Shown here piece after piece: positions 12,583 to 21,205 of a stretch of DNA of 47,781 nucleotides (position 1 is the stretch's first letter; each line of letters opens with the position of its first letter). The stretch is from Methylococcaceae bacterium (lineage in GTDB: Bacteria > Pseudomonadota > Gammaproteobacteria > Methylococcales > Methylomonadaceae): contig CANNLO010000003.1 of assembly GCA_947505055.1 (NCBI GenBank), forward strand, positions 1 through 47,781. Reading direction: 5' to 3'. The notes beneath the pieces were generated by a model. That model was not told the origin of the DNA. It saw nothing but the letters and a program-made list of their open reading frames with translations, and did not search any database. Position numbers and translations under genes: made by a program.

Positions 12583-13047
12583 ATGCCCTACTCGATTAAA
12601 CTCCATGAAAGCCTCAATACAATTGCCATTCAACATAAAGATTTAGCTCTGAAATTTCAGGAGTTCGCTAGATTTGTTAAAGATTGCACTCAGACACCCT
12701 CGGTTGCAAACCATAGCATTACCGTATCACTACAAAACTTGGATAAAGGTTTCTTTACAACCTATTTCGCAAAACGCACCGTAACCTTTGTATTCACCTC
12801 AGTGCTTGACGAAAATGAGAATTTGAAAGGAATAGTAGAAACCTATGCTCTATCTGAATTTCCAGAACCGAAACAAATTAAGTTTGGTGAATTTTCTTTT
12901 GACGACTCAGGCCATACCAACATAAAAATCCCCAATGAAGACGCCGAGATCAATATTGCCAATGACTTTGGCACCTTACATATTGTTTTATATTACATCC
13001 GCGAAAGCCTATTAAAATCAAGTCCAAATAACATTAGTCCTGAATAG
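12583..13047 (+). CDS. Hypothetical protein, 154 residues
   Basis: I do not recognise the family. The frame opens at ATG 12577, but AAGGA ends only 1 nt before it, whereas it lies 7 nt before the second ATG at 12583; I use the latter (MPYSIKLHESLN). The product is soluble-looking, with an N-terminal amphipathic helix region (LHESLNTIAIQHKDLALKFQEFARFV) followed by an alternating, beta-rich C-terminal half. No signal peptide or membrane span is visible. The spaced Shine-Dalgarno and normal codon use support a real gene. It stands alone between the arfA-like gene and a 630-bp gap. Confidence 0.6.
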   Translation: MPYSIKLHESLNTIAIQHKDLALKFQEFARFVKDCTQTPSVANHSITVSLQNLDKGFFTTYFAKRTVTFVFTSVLDENENLKGIVETYALSEFPEPKQIKFGEFSFDDSGHTNIKIPNEDAEINIANDFGTLHIVLYYIRESLLKSSPNNISPE

Positions 13048-13678
13048 GGCAATAAATCTCGCGTCATTCCAACCCTTATCAAGATTTCAATTGGACTAGC
13101 TTAAGATATATTTTAATGCGGCGCCTTCAAAAATCTCACTAACACCCAAATCGATACAAGCCACTAAACCTTCTTCCTGCTCACAGCCTATGTCTGTTTA
13201 GAAATTGCCAATGCTGCAATGGTTTAGACAATTCTACAAACTATAAATAATCCTGCCAATCCAGAGAATCATAAACTTGTTCTCACTTCGTTTACTAAAA
13301 AACAACACTTTTTACTCACACTCGTGGAATAATGCACTATTTGATGTTAAATTAAATCTAACTAAACTTGGCAATCAGAACCTAATAACAAAAGAAAGCT
13401 TATATATCAGCATGTTGCATTGGTGCCTGGCCTTTATCCACTTAATAGCTGACCAGCAGCAAAGTAACTCTTTTAAAAGCTTTCCCGCTGCTTGTTTTCA
13501 TGAACGATTTCTTTCTAAATCAATACAAACATAACTCGCTCGAATTACAATCATTCACAATGATTGAGCGATGAAGATTAAGATTCAACTGAGAAAATGG
13601 CCTGAACCAGTTCAATCAAAACTGTAGCCGGATTCTCCATATAGCCAAATCAACCTATATATTTCTATTGAGGACATT
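13048..13678. other. Intergenic stretch with no convincing gene
   Basis: About 630 bp, AT-rich. The only open frame (13277-13534, TTG start, no Shine-Dalgarno) does not look like a protein gene. Near the right end lies an inverted repeat, CAATCATT (13548-13555), a 3-nt loop, then AATGATTG (13559-13566), with an outer TCGCTC/GAGCGA pairing. It is about 110 bp before the UPF0182 start and could be an operator or 5'-UTR hairpin. Confidence 0.5.
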
Positions 13679-16330
13679 ATGCGGAACCTGAAGTTTTTAC
13701 CCGCGCTTATTGGCGCAATACTTGTAATTGCCTCCCTTTTATTCGTCGTTTTCCATTTTATATTCCTTGAACTATTTGTCGACTTATGGTGGTACGATTC
13801 GTTAAAACTTGAAGCCTACTTCTGGCTAAAACTACTCTACAAATTTTTTCTTTCCGGTGGCGTCACGCTCGCGTTTTTTGCCATTTTCTTTTTTCATTTC
13901 TGGGTTGCCTCGCGTTATCTGGGCTTAAATCCACCGGATGAGGTGCTCAGCAATATCGATAAACGCCGACGTTTCCAGCTTTTTGCCGATACCTTTATGA
14001 GCGGTTCGGCCAAGGTGTACACACCGGTATCCTTGATACTGGCAGTCATTATTGCAATCCCCTTTTATAATCAGTGGGAAACGACACTGCTGTTCTTTTT
14101 TGGTAGTGATTCGGGCGTAACCGAAACGGTTTACGGCAACGATGTCAGCTTTTATATGCTGTCCTACCCGACCTACATGATGATTCAGCAAGAACTGCTG
14201 GAAACCGCCTCGCTAATTTTCTGCATGGTTGGGATTTTATATTGGCTTGAGCATATTTTTATACCTAATCAAAGTTCGGAATTTCCGTTGGGCGCCAAGG
14301 TTCATCTAACAATTTTAATCGGTTTTGTGGTTGCGTTCGTGGTCTGGGGCTTCATGCTGGATAGGTTTACCCTGCTTTATACCGACACCCACGAACCGGT
14401 TTTTTATGGCCCGGGTTTTATCGAAATACGCTATCAATTGCCGCTGATCTGGCTGGAAATTATAACCTTCATTGCGACTGCGATAACCGCAGGCCTGTTT
14501 ATTTTTTCAGAAAAACACCGGATAAAAGCGCCGTTTTTAATCTCACTCACCCTGTTCCTCTGTGTCGCAGGCTTGCCGAAGCTGCAATTTATTCCTGATA
14601 CCATCCAAAAATATATCGTCAGTCCAAATCCAGTCAAATCAAACAAGTCACTGATGCAGCACAATATTGATGCAACACTGGCTGCTTATGATTTGAAGAA
14701 TATTAAAACGGTAGAGATGCCTATTAAATTGGATGCAACCAAGGACATTGAAACCTGGGGTACACAAAAACATTTTGAGAATATTCCGGTATGGGATAGA
14801 GAATTCATCATTGACAGTTACAAACAATTACAGGAAATAAGACCTTATTACAAAATACTGTCTGTCGATGAGGATCGTTATTTTATTCTCGACCATACCC
14901 GGCAAGTTAATCTGGCCGCCAGGGAAGTGAATATTTCGAAGCTGCCGACTGAAGCGCAAAACTGGGAAAACATCCATTTACGCTATACCCATGGTTATGG
15001 TGCTGTAGTAACGCCGGCCGCACAGGACGCGGATAATGCGCTGATCTGGTATTTACGTGATTTGAATATGCACTCCGATGTCGGCTTTACCGTCGAACAC
15101 CCGGATATTTATTACGGACTGGAACACTACGATTATGCAATAGTCCCCAATAAACTCAATGTCCAGGGCATAGCAGGAACTGATTCCAGCGTAAGCGGAA
15201 CTTATCACGGTGAAGGCGGCATTCCGATTCCTTCCTTGTTCAGAAAAGCCTTGCTGGCCTTTTATTTCAATGACGAAAAAATATTTTTTTCGACCAATAT
15301 CTCTAGCGAGAGTAAGGTCAAGATCCGCCAAAATATAACTCAGCGCATCAATACGCTGACTCCTTTTTTACACCTGGACAAAGATCCTTATCTGGTCATA
15401 TCCAAAGATAGGTTCTACTGGATACAGGATGCCTACACCTTATCGAACAAATATCCGGTTTCCATGCCAGCAGAGGATGATTTCCTGGAGGGGCATCAAG
15501 ATTTCAACTACATCCGCAATTCAGTCAAGATTATTGTCGATGCTTATGATGGCGATGTAGATTACTATATTTCAGATCCATCGGATGCGATCATTCAGGC
15601 CTACAGCAGCGCCTACCCTGGTTTTTTTAAGAATCTTGACGAAATGCCAGCCGATTTAAAGCAGCACTTGCGTTATCCGCGTGATCTTTATTATCTGCAG
15701 ATGAAAGTCTATGCCAAATATCATCAGCAAAGCCCTGAGTTATTCTACGAACAGTCCGAAACCTGGGCTCAAGCCAATGTACGTGGACAACTGGTATTGC
15801 CTTATTATCAGACCATGGATTTTGGTAACTGTAATGACACCGAAGAATTTGTGCTGATTAACCCTATGACACCAATAAACAGAAATAATCTGAGTATGAT
15901 AGGGGTTGCCGGAACATTGGATAAGACCCATTGCAGCGCAGATTACAAACCCGGCATAACTGTGTACAAATTCGGCAAGGACGTTCAAGTCAATGGACCT
16001 GCACAAGTTGAAGCGCTGATTAACCAGAATCCTGAGATTTCAGCCCAATTCAGCTTATGGGGCCAATACGGTTCAGTTGTTGAAATGGGACGTATGATTA
16101 TCCTGCCGATGGGCAACACGGTTCTTTATGTTCATCCTATATATATTGCCTCTACAGACAATAAAATACCTGAATTGAAACGCGTGATTGTTTCAATCGG
16201 CAATCAGGTTGTTATGGATAAAACCTTATGGTCGGCCTTCAGTCGTTTGAAACAAATTTACAATAAAAACACCGCAGAAAGTGACGGTTCAGAAACCCCG
16301 AAGGCCATTGTAAAACCAAAGGATAATTAA
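13679..16330 (+). CDS. UPF0182 family large membrane protein
   Basis: 883 residues. The first ~320 residues hold about seven membrane helices (for example FLPALIGAILVIASLLFVVF and VHLTILIGFVVAFVVWGFML). A large extracytoplasmic domain follows. It contains segments typical of UPF0182/COG1615: THGYGAVVTPA, HLRYPRDLYYLQMKVYAKYH and PMTPINRNNLSMIGVAG. The length is usual for the family (~900). Biochemical function is not established. GAGGA precedes the ATG. It is a single gene followed by a hairpin, then a glycosyltransferase on the same strand. Confidence 0.88.
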   Translation: MRNLKFLPALIGAILVIASLLFVVFHFIFLELFVDLWWYDSLKLEAYFWLKLLYKFFLSGGVTLAFFAIFFFHFWVASRYLGLNPPDEVLSNIDKRRRFQLFADTFMSGSAKVYTPVSLILAVIIAIPFYNQWETTLLFFFGSDSGVTETVYGNDVSFYMLSYPTYMMIQQELLETASLIFCMVGILYWLEHIFIPNQSSEFPLGAKVHLTILIGFVVAFVVWGFMLDRFTLLYTDTHEPVFYGPGFIEIRYQLPLIWLEIITFIATAITAGLFIFSEKHRIKAPFLISLTLFLCVAGLPKLQFIPDTIQKYIVSPNPVKSNKSLMQHNIDATLAAYDLKNIKTVEMPIKLDATKDIETWGTQKHFENIPVWDREFIIDSYKQLQEIRPYYKILSVDEDRYFILDHTRQVNLAAREVNISKLPTEAQNWENIHLRYTHGYGAVVTPAAQDADNALIWYLRDLNMHSDVGFTVEHPDIYYGLEHYDYAIVPNKLNVQGIAGTDSSVSGTYHGEGGIPIPSLFRKALLAFYFNDEKIFFSTNISSESKVKIRQNITQRINTLTPFLHLDKDPYLVISKDRFYWIQDAYTLSNKYPVSMPAEDDFLEGHQDFNYIRNSVKIIVDAYDGDVDYYISDPSDAIIQAYSSAYPGFFKNLDEMPADLKQHLRYPRDLYYLQMKVYAKYHQQSPELFYEQSETWAQANVRGQLVLPYYQTMDFGNCNDTEEFVLINPMTPINRNNLSMIGVAGTLDKTHCSADYKPGITVYKFGKDVQVNGPAQVEALINQNPEISAQFSLWGQYGSVVEMGRMIILPMGNTVLYVHPIYIASTDNKIPELKRVIVSIGNQVVMDKTLWSAFSRLKQIYNKNTAESDGSETPKAIVKPKDN

Positions 16331-16367
16331 GCAATTTCTACCCGCAGCCGTAGAGCTTATAAACAAA

Positions 16368-16395
16368 GGAGTTCAAACACATGCGTTTGAACTCC
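16368..16395. repeat. Hairpin with GGAGTTCAA core, copy 1
   Basis: A perfect 11-bp stem (GGAGTTCAAAC at 16368-16378 and GTTTGAACTCC at 16385-16395) with a 6-nt loop, placed 38 bp after the UPF0182 stop. The GGAGTTCAA...TTGAACTCC core recurs at 34499-34539. It probably acts as a transcript-end hairpin, although no T run follows it on the plus strand. Confidence 0.6.
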
Positions 16396-16471
16396 AAAAT
16401 TAACTTATTAACCAGTAACTTAAAACAATACATGGCTATACTTTCACCGCCTCTAATGCAGAGATAGTTTT

Positions 16472-17290
16472 ATAAATATTTCAGTTGTTATTCCGAGCTA
16501 CAACCGTCGAACATTGTTGAGACGTGCATTGCTATCCGTATTGGGCCAAACCCTGTCACCTATTGAAGTAATTGTCATTGACGACGGCTCGACTGATGAC
16601 ACTGAAACGATGCTTCGCCAGGACTTTCCCCAGGTAAAATATTACTATCAGACAAACCAAGGTGTAAGTGCCGCACGTAACTTTGGCATAAAACAGTCAA
16701 GCGGTGACTGGGTCGCTTTTCTTGACTCTGATGATGAATGGCTAGCTGATAAACTACTTAAGCAAAAATCAGCGCTAGAAAGTAGCCCTGAATACCAAAT
16801 TTGCCACACTGAAGAAAACTGGATACGCAATGACGTTCCTGTTGCCGTACCCAAAAAATATGCTAAAGCAGGCGGATGGATATTTACCGATTGTTTGCCC
16901 TTATGTGCGATTTCTCCTTCTACCGTCTTGATCAACCGGGCAGTATTTTCAGATGTTGGACTATTTGACAACGACTTGCCCGCCTGTGAAGACTACGATC
17001 TGTGGCTCAGAATTACCGCAAAATTTCCCGTTTTATTGATTTCACAGCCTCAAATAAACAAATATGGTGGCCATAAAGATCAGTTATCTCTAGCTTTCTA
17101 TGGCATGGACAAGTTTAGAATCAGCGCCTTGCTAAAAATAATTGTGGCAGGTCACTTGTCAGATGAAAATCAGCAGGCCGCCATTAAAATGATGATTAAA
17201 AAAGCAGTTATTTATCTTAACGGTGTTACCAAACGCGGAAAAGCAGATGAAATGGATTATTACCAAAAACTTATCGATCGTTATGGATAA
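16472..17290 (+). CDS. Family 2 glycosyltransferase, start codon unresolved
   Basis: GT2 (GT-A fold) glycosyltransferase. The frame contains ISVVIPSYNRR, IEVIVIDDGSTDDTE, NQGVSAARNFGIKQSSGDWVAFLDSDDEW (with the DSD metal-binding motif) and a C-terminal FDNDLPACEDYDLWLRI. These indicate sugar transfer from a nucleotide-sugar donor; the acceptor is unknown. The first usable start in frame, TTG at 16514, would delete the SVVIPSYN strand that forms the nucleotide pocket. Upstream there are only ATA (16472) and ATT (16478) before a TAA at 16454. The coordinate given is therefore provisional: a rare start codon, or loss of the 5' end by a one-base indel, are both possible. Confidence 0.7.
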   Translation: MNISVVIPSYNRRTLLRRALLSVLGQTLSPIEVIVIDDGSTDDTETMLRQDFPQVKYYYQTNQGVSAARNFGIKQSSGDWVAFLDSDDEWLADKLLKQKSALESSPEYQICHTEENWIRNDVPVAVPKKYAKAGGWIFTDCLPLCAISPSTVLINRAVFSDVGLFDNDLPACEDYDLWLRITAKFPVLLISQPQINKYGGHKDQLSLAFYGMDKFRISALLKIIVAGHLSDENQQAAIKMMIKKAVIYLNGVTKRGKADEMDYYQKLIDRYG

Positions 17291-17329
17291 AAACTAATGG
17301 TGCTCATTAAAAGCTTTCGAGGAAATTCA

Positions 17330-17971
17330 TTACTTATTAATTTTAAAACTACACATACAATCACCTTTAGCCATACAACTAATCTGCTCAACTTTCTTGT
17401 CAAGCAATGACGACATCAGCGCCAAGTCAAACTCGCAAATTTCAGCATGCTTTTGCGCAAGATCATGATAAATGCAATTACGCGCTTCGAGGGTGAAATC
17501 TTCCAATTCGGACTCAGCTCCCACTTTCACTTGAAATCCAAGATCTGTCATGATTATGGTCAACTCATCGACACGTTCACTTAAAGTTTTTCCGGAAAAT
17601 TTACCCTGTAATGTATCCGCCAACTTAATACCCAGTTTCTGCATAAACGCTTTAAAGCGTTCAGCGCCAATTTCCTGCTGTAAATCATTGAGGATTAATT
17701 CTGAAAACCAGGCATACTGTTTCGGAAAATAGTTACAGCCTTTATCAGTTATGACATAAATAGTTACCGGTCGCCCTGCGGTTTTATTGAGCATACTCTT
17801 TTTGATATAGCCATCCCTCTCAAGAACAACAAAATGCTGCTGCACCCCGGTCCTTGAAATATCCAGCATCTTGGCCAGTTCATCGACACTCAGCCCCGCC
17901 CTATTTTCCAGCAAGTATTCAAGTATCTGATGTTGTCGGGAACTTATCTTTTGACGTATTAGCGGATTCAT
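17330..17971 (-). CDS. Winged-helix regulator with Cys-rich C-terminus (SufR-like, probable Fe-S sensor)
   Basis: 213 residues. The N-terminus is a winged helix (RQHQILEYLLENRAGLSVDELAKMLDISRTGVQQHFVVLERDGYI). The C-terminus carries a family-type cysteine/histidine set: NCIYHDLAQKHAEIC, then ISC, then GDCMCSF. This resembles SufR and related regulators that bind an Fe-S cluster through spaced cysteines. It is divergent from the truncated haemoglobin and its reductase, with 166 bp between them, so it most likely controls that pair and itself. Whether it senses iron, oxygen or NO cannot be told from sequence. Confidence 0.8.
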   Translation of the reverse strand: MNPLIRQKISSRQHQILEYLLENRAGLSVDELAKMLDISRTGVQQHFVVLERDGYIKKSMLNKTAGRPVTIYVITDKGCNYFPKQYAWFSELILNDLQQEIGAERFKAFMQKLGIKLADTLQGKFSGKTLSERVDELTIIMTDLGFQVKVGAESELEDFTLEARNCIYHDLAQKHAEICEFDLALMSSLLDKKVEQISCMAKGDCMCSFKINK

Positions 17972-17981
17972 TTTTGCATCA

Positions 17982-17994
17982 TGACTTATTGTCA
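17982..17994. promoter_or_regulatory. Candidate operator upstream of the Fe-S regulator
   Basis: TGAC, 5 nt, GTCA forms a perfect dyad 11 bp upstream of the regulator start in the divergent intergenic region. It could be an autoregulatory site. This is inference from symmetry and place only. Confidence 0.3.
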
Positions 17995-18137
17995 GGTTTA
18001 CAGCTACAATAGCTAATTATGACACATATTACTTATAAAAGTTTTACATGGCATAAATTGGTCTGTTGTTATAAACTTCTGCTTGAGCTCAATGCTTAAC
18101 ATAATAATAATTACCCTATACAAAACTGGAGACAATA

Positions 18138-18530
18138 ATGAGCGATTCACAAGACAACAATTCAGGCCAATCACTTTATGATCAACTGGGCGGTGAAGCT
18201 GCTGTTAATGCGGCCGTAGATATTTTTTATCGTAAAGTTCTATCTGATTACCGCATTAACCGTTTTTTCGACAACTCTGACATGGAAGCACAAGCAGCTA
18301 AACAAAAAGCCTTCTTAACAATGGCCTTTGGAGGACCCAATAATTATAGCGGACAGGATATGCGCGCGGCTCATGCACGCTTTGTAAAAATGGGCTTAAA
18401 TGCCAGCCATTTTGACGCTGTCATTGAACATTTAGGAGCAACGTTGGCCGAATTAAATGTTCCACAAGAACTGATCGCTCAAGTTGCAGCGATTGCCGAA
18501 ACTACCCGTAATGACGTACTTGGCAAATAA
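18138..18530 (+). CDS. Group I truncated haemoglobin (TrHbN type)
   Basis: 130 residues, typical of 2-on-2 globins. The family pattern is visible: LYDQLGGEAAVNAAVDIFYRKVL (with the B10 tyrosine in IFYRK), FFDNSDMEAQAAKQKAFL, MAFGGPNNYSGQDMRAAH, and LNASHFDAVIEHL, where the histidine of SHF is the predicted proximal haem ligand. Group I proteins bind O2 and NO, and several act as NO dioxygenases when a reductase is available. GGAG lies 7 nt before the ATG. The gene is immediately followed by a flavin/[2Fe-2S] reductase and divergent from the Fe-S-type regulator. Confidence 0.93.
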   Translation: MSDSQDNNSGQSLYDQLGGEAAVNAAVDIFYRKVLSDYRINRFFDNSDMEAQAAKQKAFLTMAFGGPNNYSGQDMRAAHARFVKMGLNASHFDAVIEHLGATLAELNVPQELIAQVAAIAETTRNDVLGK

Positions 18531-18551
18531 TTGATTTCTCAGGTGGAGCCC

Positions 18552-19529
18552 TTGGCACGCATAACCATCGGTGAAAGCACGTTTTCCTGCCAAGCTGATG
18601 AATCTGTATTGGAAACCTTATTAAAAGAAAACATACAGATCCCATTTGGTTGTCGCCAGGGTGCTTGCCAGGCCTGCTTAATGCGCAGTCTTGATAATCC
18701 TCCACCTGAATCTGCCCAAATCGGCCTTAAAGATACACTACAAGCACAAAACTATTTTCTGGCTTGTGTTTGTCATCCTGAACAGGATATGACCGTTGCC
18801 TTGCCCAACCAGCAAGACGCTTTCATTCAAGCAGAAGTCATCAAAAAACAGCTATTGACACCAGATATTGTCCATTTGGTTTTAAAATACCAAACGTCCT
18901 TTAATTTTTTCGCCGGACAATTTGTCAATTTACAGCGACTGGATGGCTTAACTCGCAACTATTCGATTGCCAATATTCCACACCAGAAAAACATCCTTGA
19001 ATTTCATATTCGTCGCTTACCGAATGGCCAATTCAGTAACTGGGTACATGATAAGTTGGAATTAGGTGCTCAATTAACACTGTCAACAGCACAAGGGGCC
19101 TGCCATTATCTCCCTGGACGCGCTGCGCAACCTTTGTTACTGATCGGCACGGGCAGTGGCCTTGCACCGCTTTATGGCATTATTACCGATGCACTAAACC
19201 AAGGACACGCAGGTCCCATCCACTTATTCCATGGTAGTCGTGATCTGAATGGGCTGTATTTTATTGAAGAGTTACGCGAGTTAGCAGCAAAAACTGATAA
19301 CTTTCACTACACCACCTGTCTTTCAGGGGAAAGTATTGATTCTGATCATATTCAGGGGCGAGCTAATGACGTTGCCTTAGACTCCCTCGAAAGTTTAGGC
19401 GGATGGCGAGTTTTTCTTTGCGGACATCCGGACATGGTTAATCAAACCAAAAAAATGGTATTTATGAAGGGCGCCTCTATGGCAGATATTTATGCAGATG
19501 CTTTTCATGTGCTGCAGATAGAAAATTAA
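18552..19529 (+). CDS. [2Fe-2S] ferredoxin / FAD-NAD(P)H oxidoreductase, likely haemoglobin reductase
   Basis: Two-part electron-transfer protein. The N-terminal plant-type ferredoxin domain has C-x4-C-x2-C (GCRQGACQAC) and the fourth cysteine in FLACVC. It is followed by a ferredoxin-NADP reductase module with the flavin motif RNYSIAN, the nucleotide motif LLIGTGSGLAPLYGI and a terminal FLCGHPDMV. The layout matches reductases of BenC/MmoC type. The frame is open from TTG 18531, directly after the globin stop, but AGGTGGAG just upstream suggests TTG 18552 (MARITIGEST). No oxygenase gene is nearby, so the globin is the probable electron acceptor. Confidence 0.88.
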   Translation: MARITIGESTFSCQADESVLETLLKENIQIPFGCRQGACQACLMRSLDNPPPESAQIGLKDTLQAQNYFLACVCHPEQDMTVALPNQQDAFIQAEVIKKQLLTPDIVHLVLKYQTSFNFFAGQFVNLQRLDGLTRNYSIANIPHQKNILEFHIRRLPNGQFSNWVHDKLELGAQLTLSTAQGACHYLPGRAAQPLLLIGTGSGLAPLYGIITDALNQGHAGPIHLFHGSRDLNGLYFIEELRELAAKTDNFHYTTCLSGESIDSDHIQGRANDVALDSLESLGGWRVFLCGHPDMVNQTKKMVFMKGASMADIYADAFHVLQIEN

Positions 19530-19601
19530 GCCCATAAAAATAAACTATTAATAACAAAAGAAAAGTATTCATTACGAATGGGTTTCACCATTTATTTTTT
19601 C

Positions 19602-19626
19602 AAACCTTCTCTAGTTTAGGTTTTTT
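19602..19626 (+). terminator. Possible weak terminator after the reductase
   Basis: A 6-bp stem AAACCT (19602-19607) / AGGTTT (19618-19623) with a 10-nt loop is followed by TTTATT, 70 bp downstream of the reductase stop. The stem is short. Confidence 0.35.
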
Positions 19627-19726
19627 ATTGGTTTTGAGTGAAAAGCCATTCCTAATGCCTTTTCTTGCAATAGCGCTTATCATATGAATCTTTCTTGCCA
19701 TGAGCCTCATGATTAATCCTCGCGCC

Positions 19727-19885
19727 ATGAAACACTATAAATTATTACTCCTTATACAACTGGCTACGGTTTTAACAGGCTGCGGACAGCCTGGCCCACT
19801 CTATTTGCCCGGACAAGCACCACCGATTCATGTAGAACCCGAACCGGCTCCAATACAAGAACCCAAGAGCGAAAAAACCAAATAA
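19727..19885 (+). CDS. lptM: LptM-like lipoprotein (YifL/LppL family)
   Basis: A 52-residue lipoprotein. From ATG 19727 (MKHYKLLLLIQLATVLTGC) there is a type II signal peptide with lipobox LTGC, followed directly by the family motif GQPGPLYLP and a Pro/Glu-rich tail. LptM in E. coli assists maturation of the LptD/LptE LPS translocon. The frame also opens at 19700, but that would add nine residues before the signal peptide. It is followed 2 bp later by lysA, the order seen in Pseudomonas-like gammaproteobacteria. Confidence 0.85.
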   Translation: MKHYKLLLLIQLATVLTGCGQPGPLYLPGQAPPIHVEPEPAPIQEPKSEKTK

Positions 19886-19887
19886 CC

Positions 19888-21135
19888 ATGGATTACTTTA
19901 ATTACCGAAACGGCGAACTTTTTGCCGAAGATATTGCAGTTCAAGACATCGTTTATAAATACGGAAGTCCCTGCTACATTTATTCAAGAGCTACCCTGGA
20001 ACGTCACTGGAAAGCGTTTGATAGCGCATTTGGCGAACATGCGCATTTGATCTGTTATGCAGTAAAAGCCAATTCCAATATCGCACTTCTTAATCTGCTG
20101 GCGCGCTTGGGCTCTGGCTTTGACATCGTTTCTCTGGGCGAATTGGAACGGGTAATTGCTGCAGGCGGCAATCCTAAAAAAATTGTCTTTTCCGGTGTTG
20201 GCAAGCGTGAAGATGAACTTCTGGCGGCACTTAAGCTGGGCATCCGCTGTTTTAACATCGAAGTCAGCGGTGAACTGGATCGATTAAACCAGTTAGCCGG
20301 ACAACTTGGCGTTATTGCGCCTGTGTCTTTTAGGGTAAACCCTGATGTCGACGCCAAAACTCATCCTTATATTTCTACCGGTCTAAAAGAAAATAAATTT
20401 GGCATCGACATTCAGCAAGCTTTATCTGAATACCGCCGTGCTTCAGTAATGTCCAATATCAACGTAATCGGCATAGATTGCCATATCGGCTCGCAACTCA
20501 CTGAAACCCGGCCATTTCTGGACGCGCTGGATAAGGTGCTTGAACTGGTTGAAACACTTGCTGCCGAAGGCATCAATCTGCACCATTTGGATCTGGGTGG
20601 TGGCTTGGGTATTTGTTATAAAGATGAACAACCGCCCGAACCCGCCGAATACATTCAAGCATTTTTGGCAAGACTCGGTGATACGCACTTCGAGATATTA
20701 CTGGAACCGGGCCGCGCAATTGTCGGTAATGCCGGTATTTTGGTAACCCAGGTTGAATACCTTAAACCAACCGCAAATAAAAATTTTGCCATCGTTGATG
20801 CTGCAATGAATGACCTGGTACGCCCTTCGTTATATAGTGCCTGGCAGGAAATCATACCAGTCAGCTTGCAAAACAACGAAACCGCAATGACTTGGGATAT
20901 AGTCGGCCCAGTCTGTGAAACCGGTGACTTTTTAGGCAAAGACCGTTTGCTATGTCTTACCCAAGGCGATTTATTGGCGATACGCTCTTCAGGTGCCTAT
21001 GGTTTTACCATGAGTTCTAACTACAATTCCAGGCCACGTCTGGCTGAAGTGATTGTCGATGGTACTACTCTCCACCTGGCCCGGGAAAGAGAAACAATTA
21101 AGCAACTGTGGACAGGCGAGCATTTGTTGCCGTAG
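19888..21135 (+). CDS. lysA: Diaminopimelate decarboxylase
   Basis: 415 residues. PLP enzyme of fold type III; the cofactor lysine is Lys60 in CYAVKANSN. Other signatures are GSGFDIVSLGEL, HLDLGGGLGICY, EPGRAIVGNAG and GPVCETGD, which carries the catalytic cysteine. It converts meso-diaminopimelate to L-lysine, the last step of the pathway. It is clustered with dapF, the epimerase that makes its substrate. Confidence 0.97.
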   Translation: MDYFNYRNGELFAEDIAVQDIVYKYGSPCYIYSRATLERHWKAFDSAFGEHAHLICYAVKANSNIALLNLLARLGSGFDIVSLGELERVIAAGGNPKKIVFSGVGKREDELLAALKLGIRCFNIEVSGELDRLNQLAGQLGVIAPVSFRVNPDVDAKTHPYISTGLKENKFGIDIQQALSEYRRASVMSNINVIGIDCHIGSQLTETRPFLDALDKVLELVETLAAEGINLHHLDLGGGLGICYKDEQPPEPAEYIQAFLARLGDTHFEILLEPGRAIVGNAGILVTQVEYLKPTANKNFAIVDAAMNDLVRPSLYSAWQEIIPVSLQNNETAMTWDIVGPVCETGDFLGKDRLLCLTQGDLLAIRSSGAYGFTMSSNYNSRPRLAEVIVDGTTLHLARERETIKQLWTGEHLLP

Positions 21136-21205
21136 TGTTTTATTGCAAAACCTACTCTTTTTAAGTATGTACTAATCCAACTCAGCTAAAATAAATACCA
21201 ACGCA

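Noticed and set aside
13277..13534. 85-codon open frame in the gap before the UPF0182 gene
   Set aside because: TTG start, no ribosome-binding site, unusual composition and no recognisable domain; likely chance.
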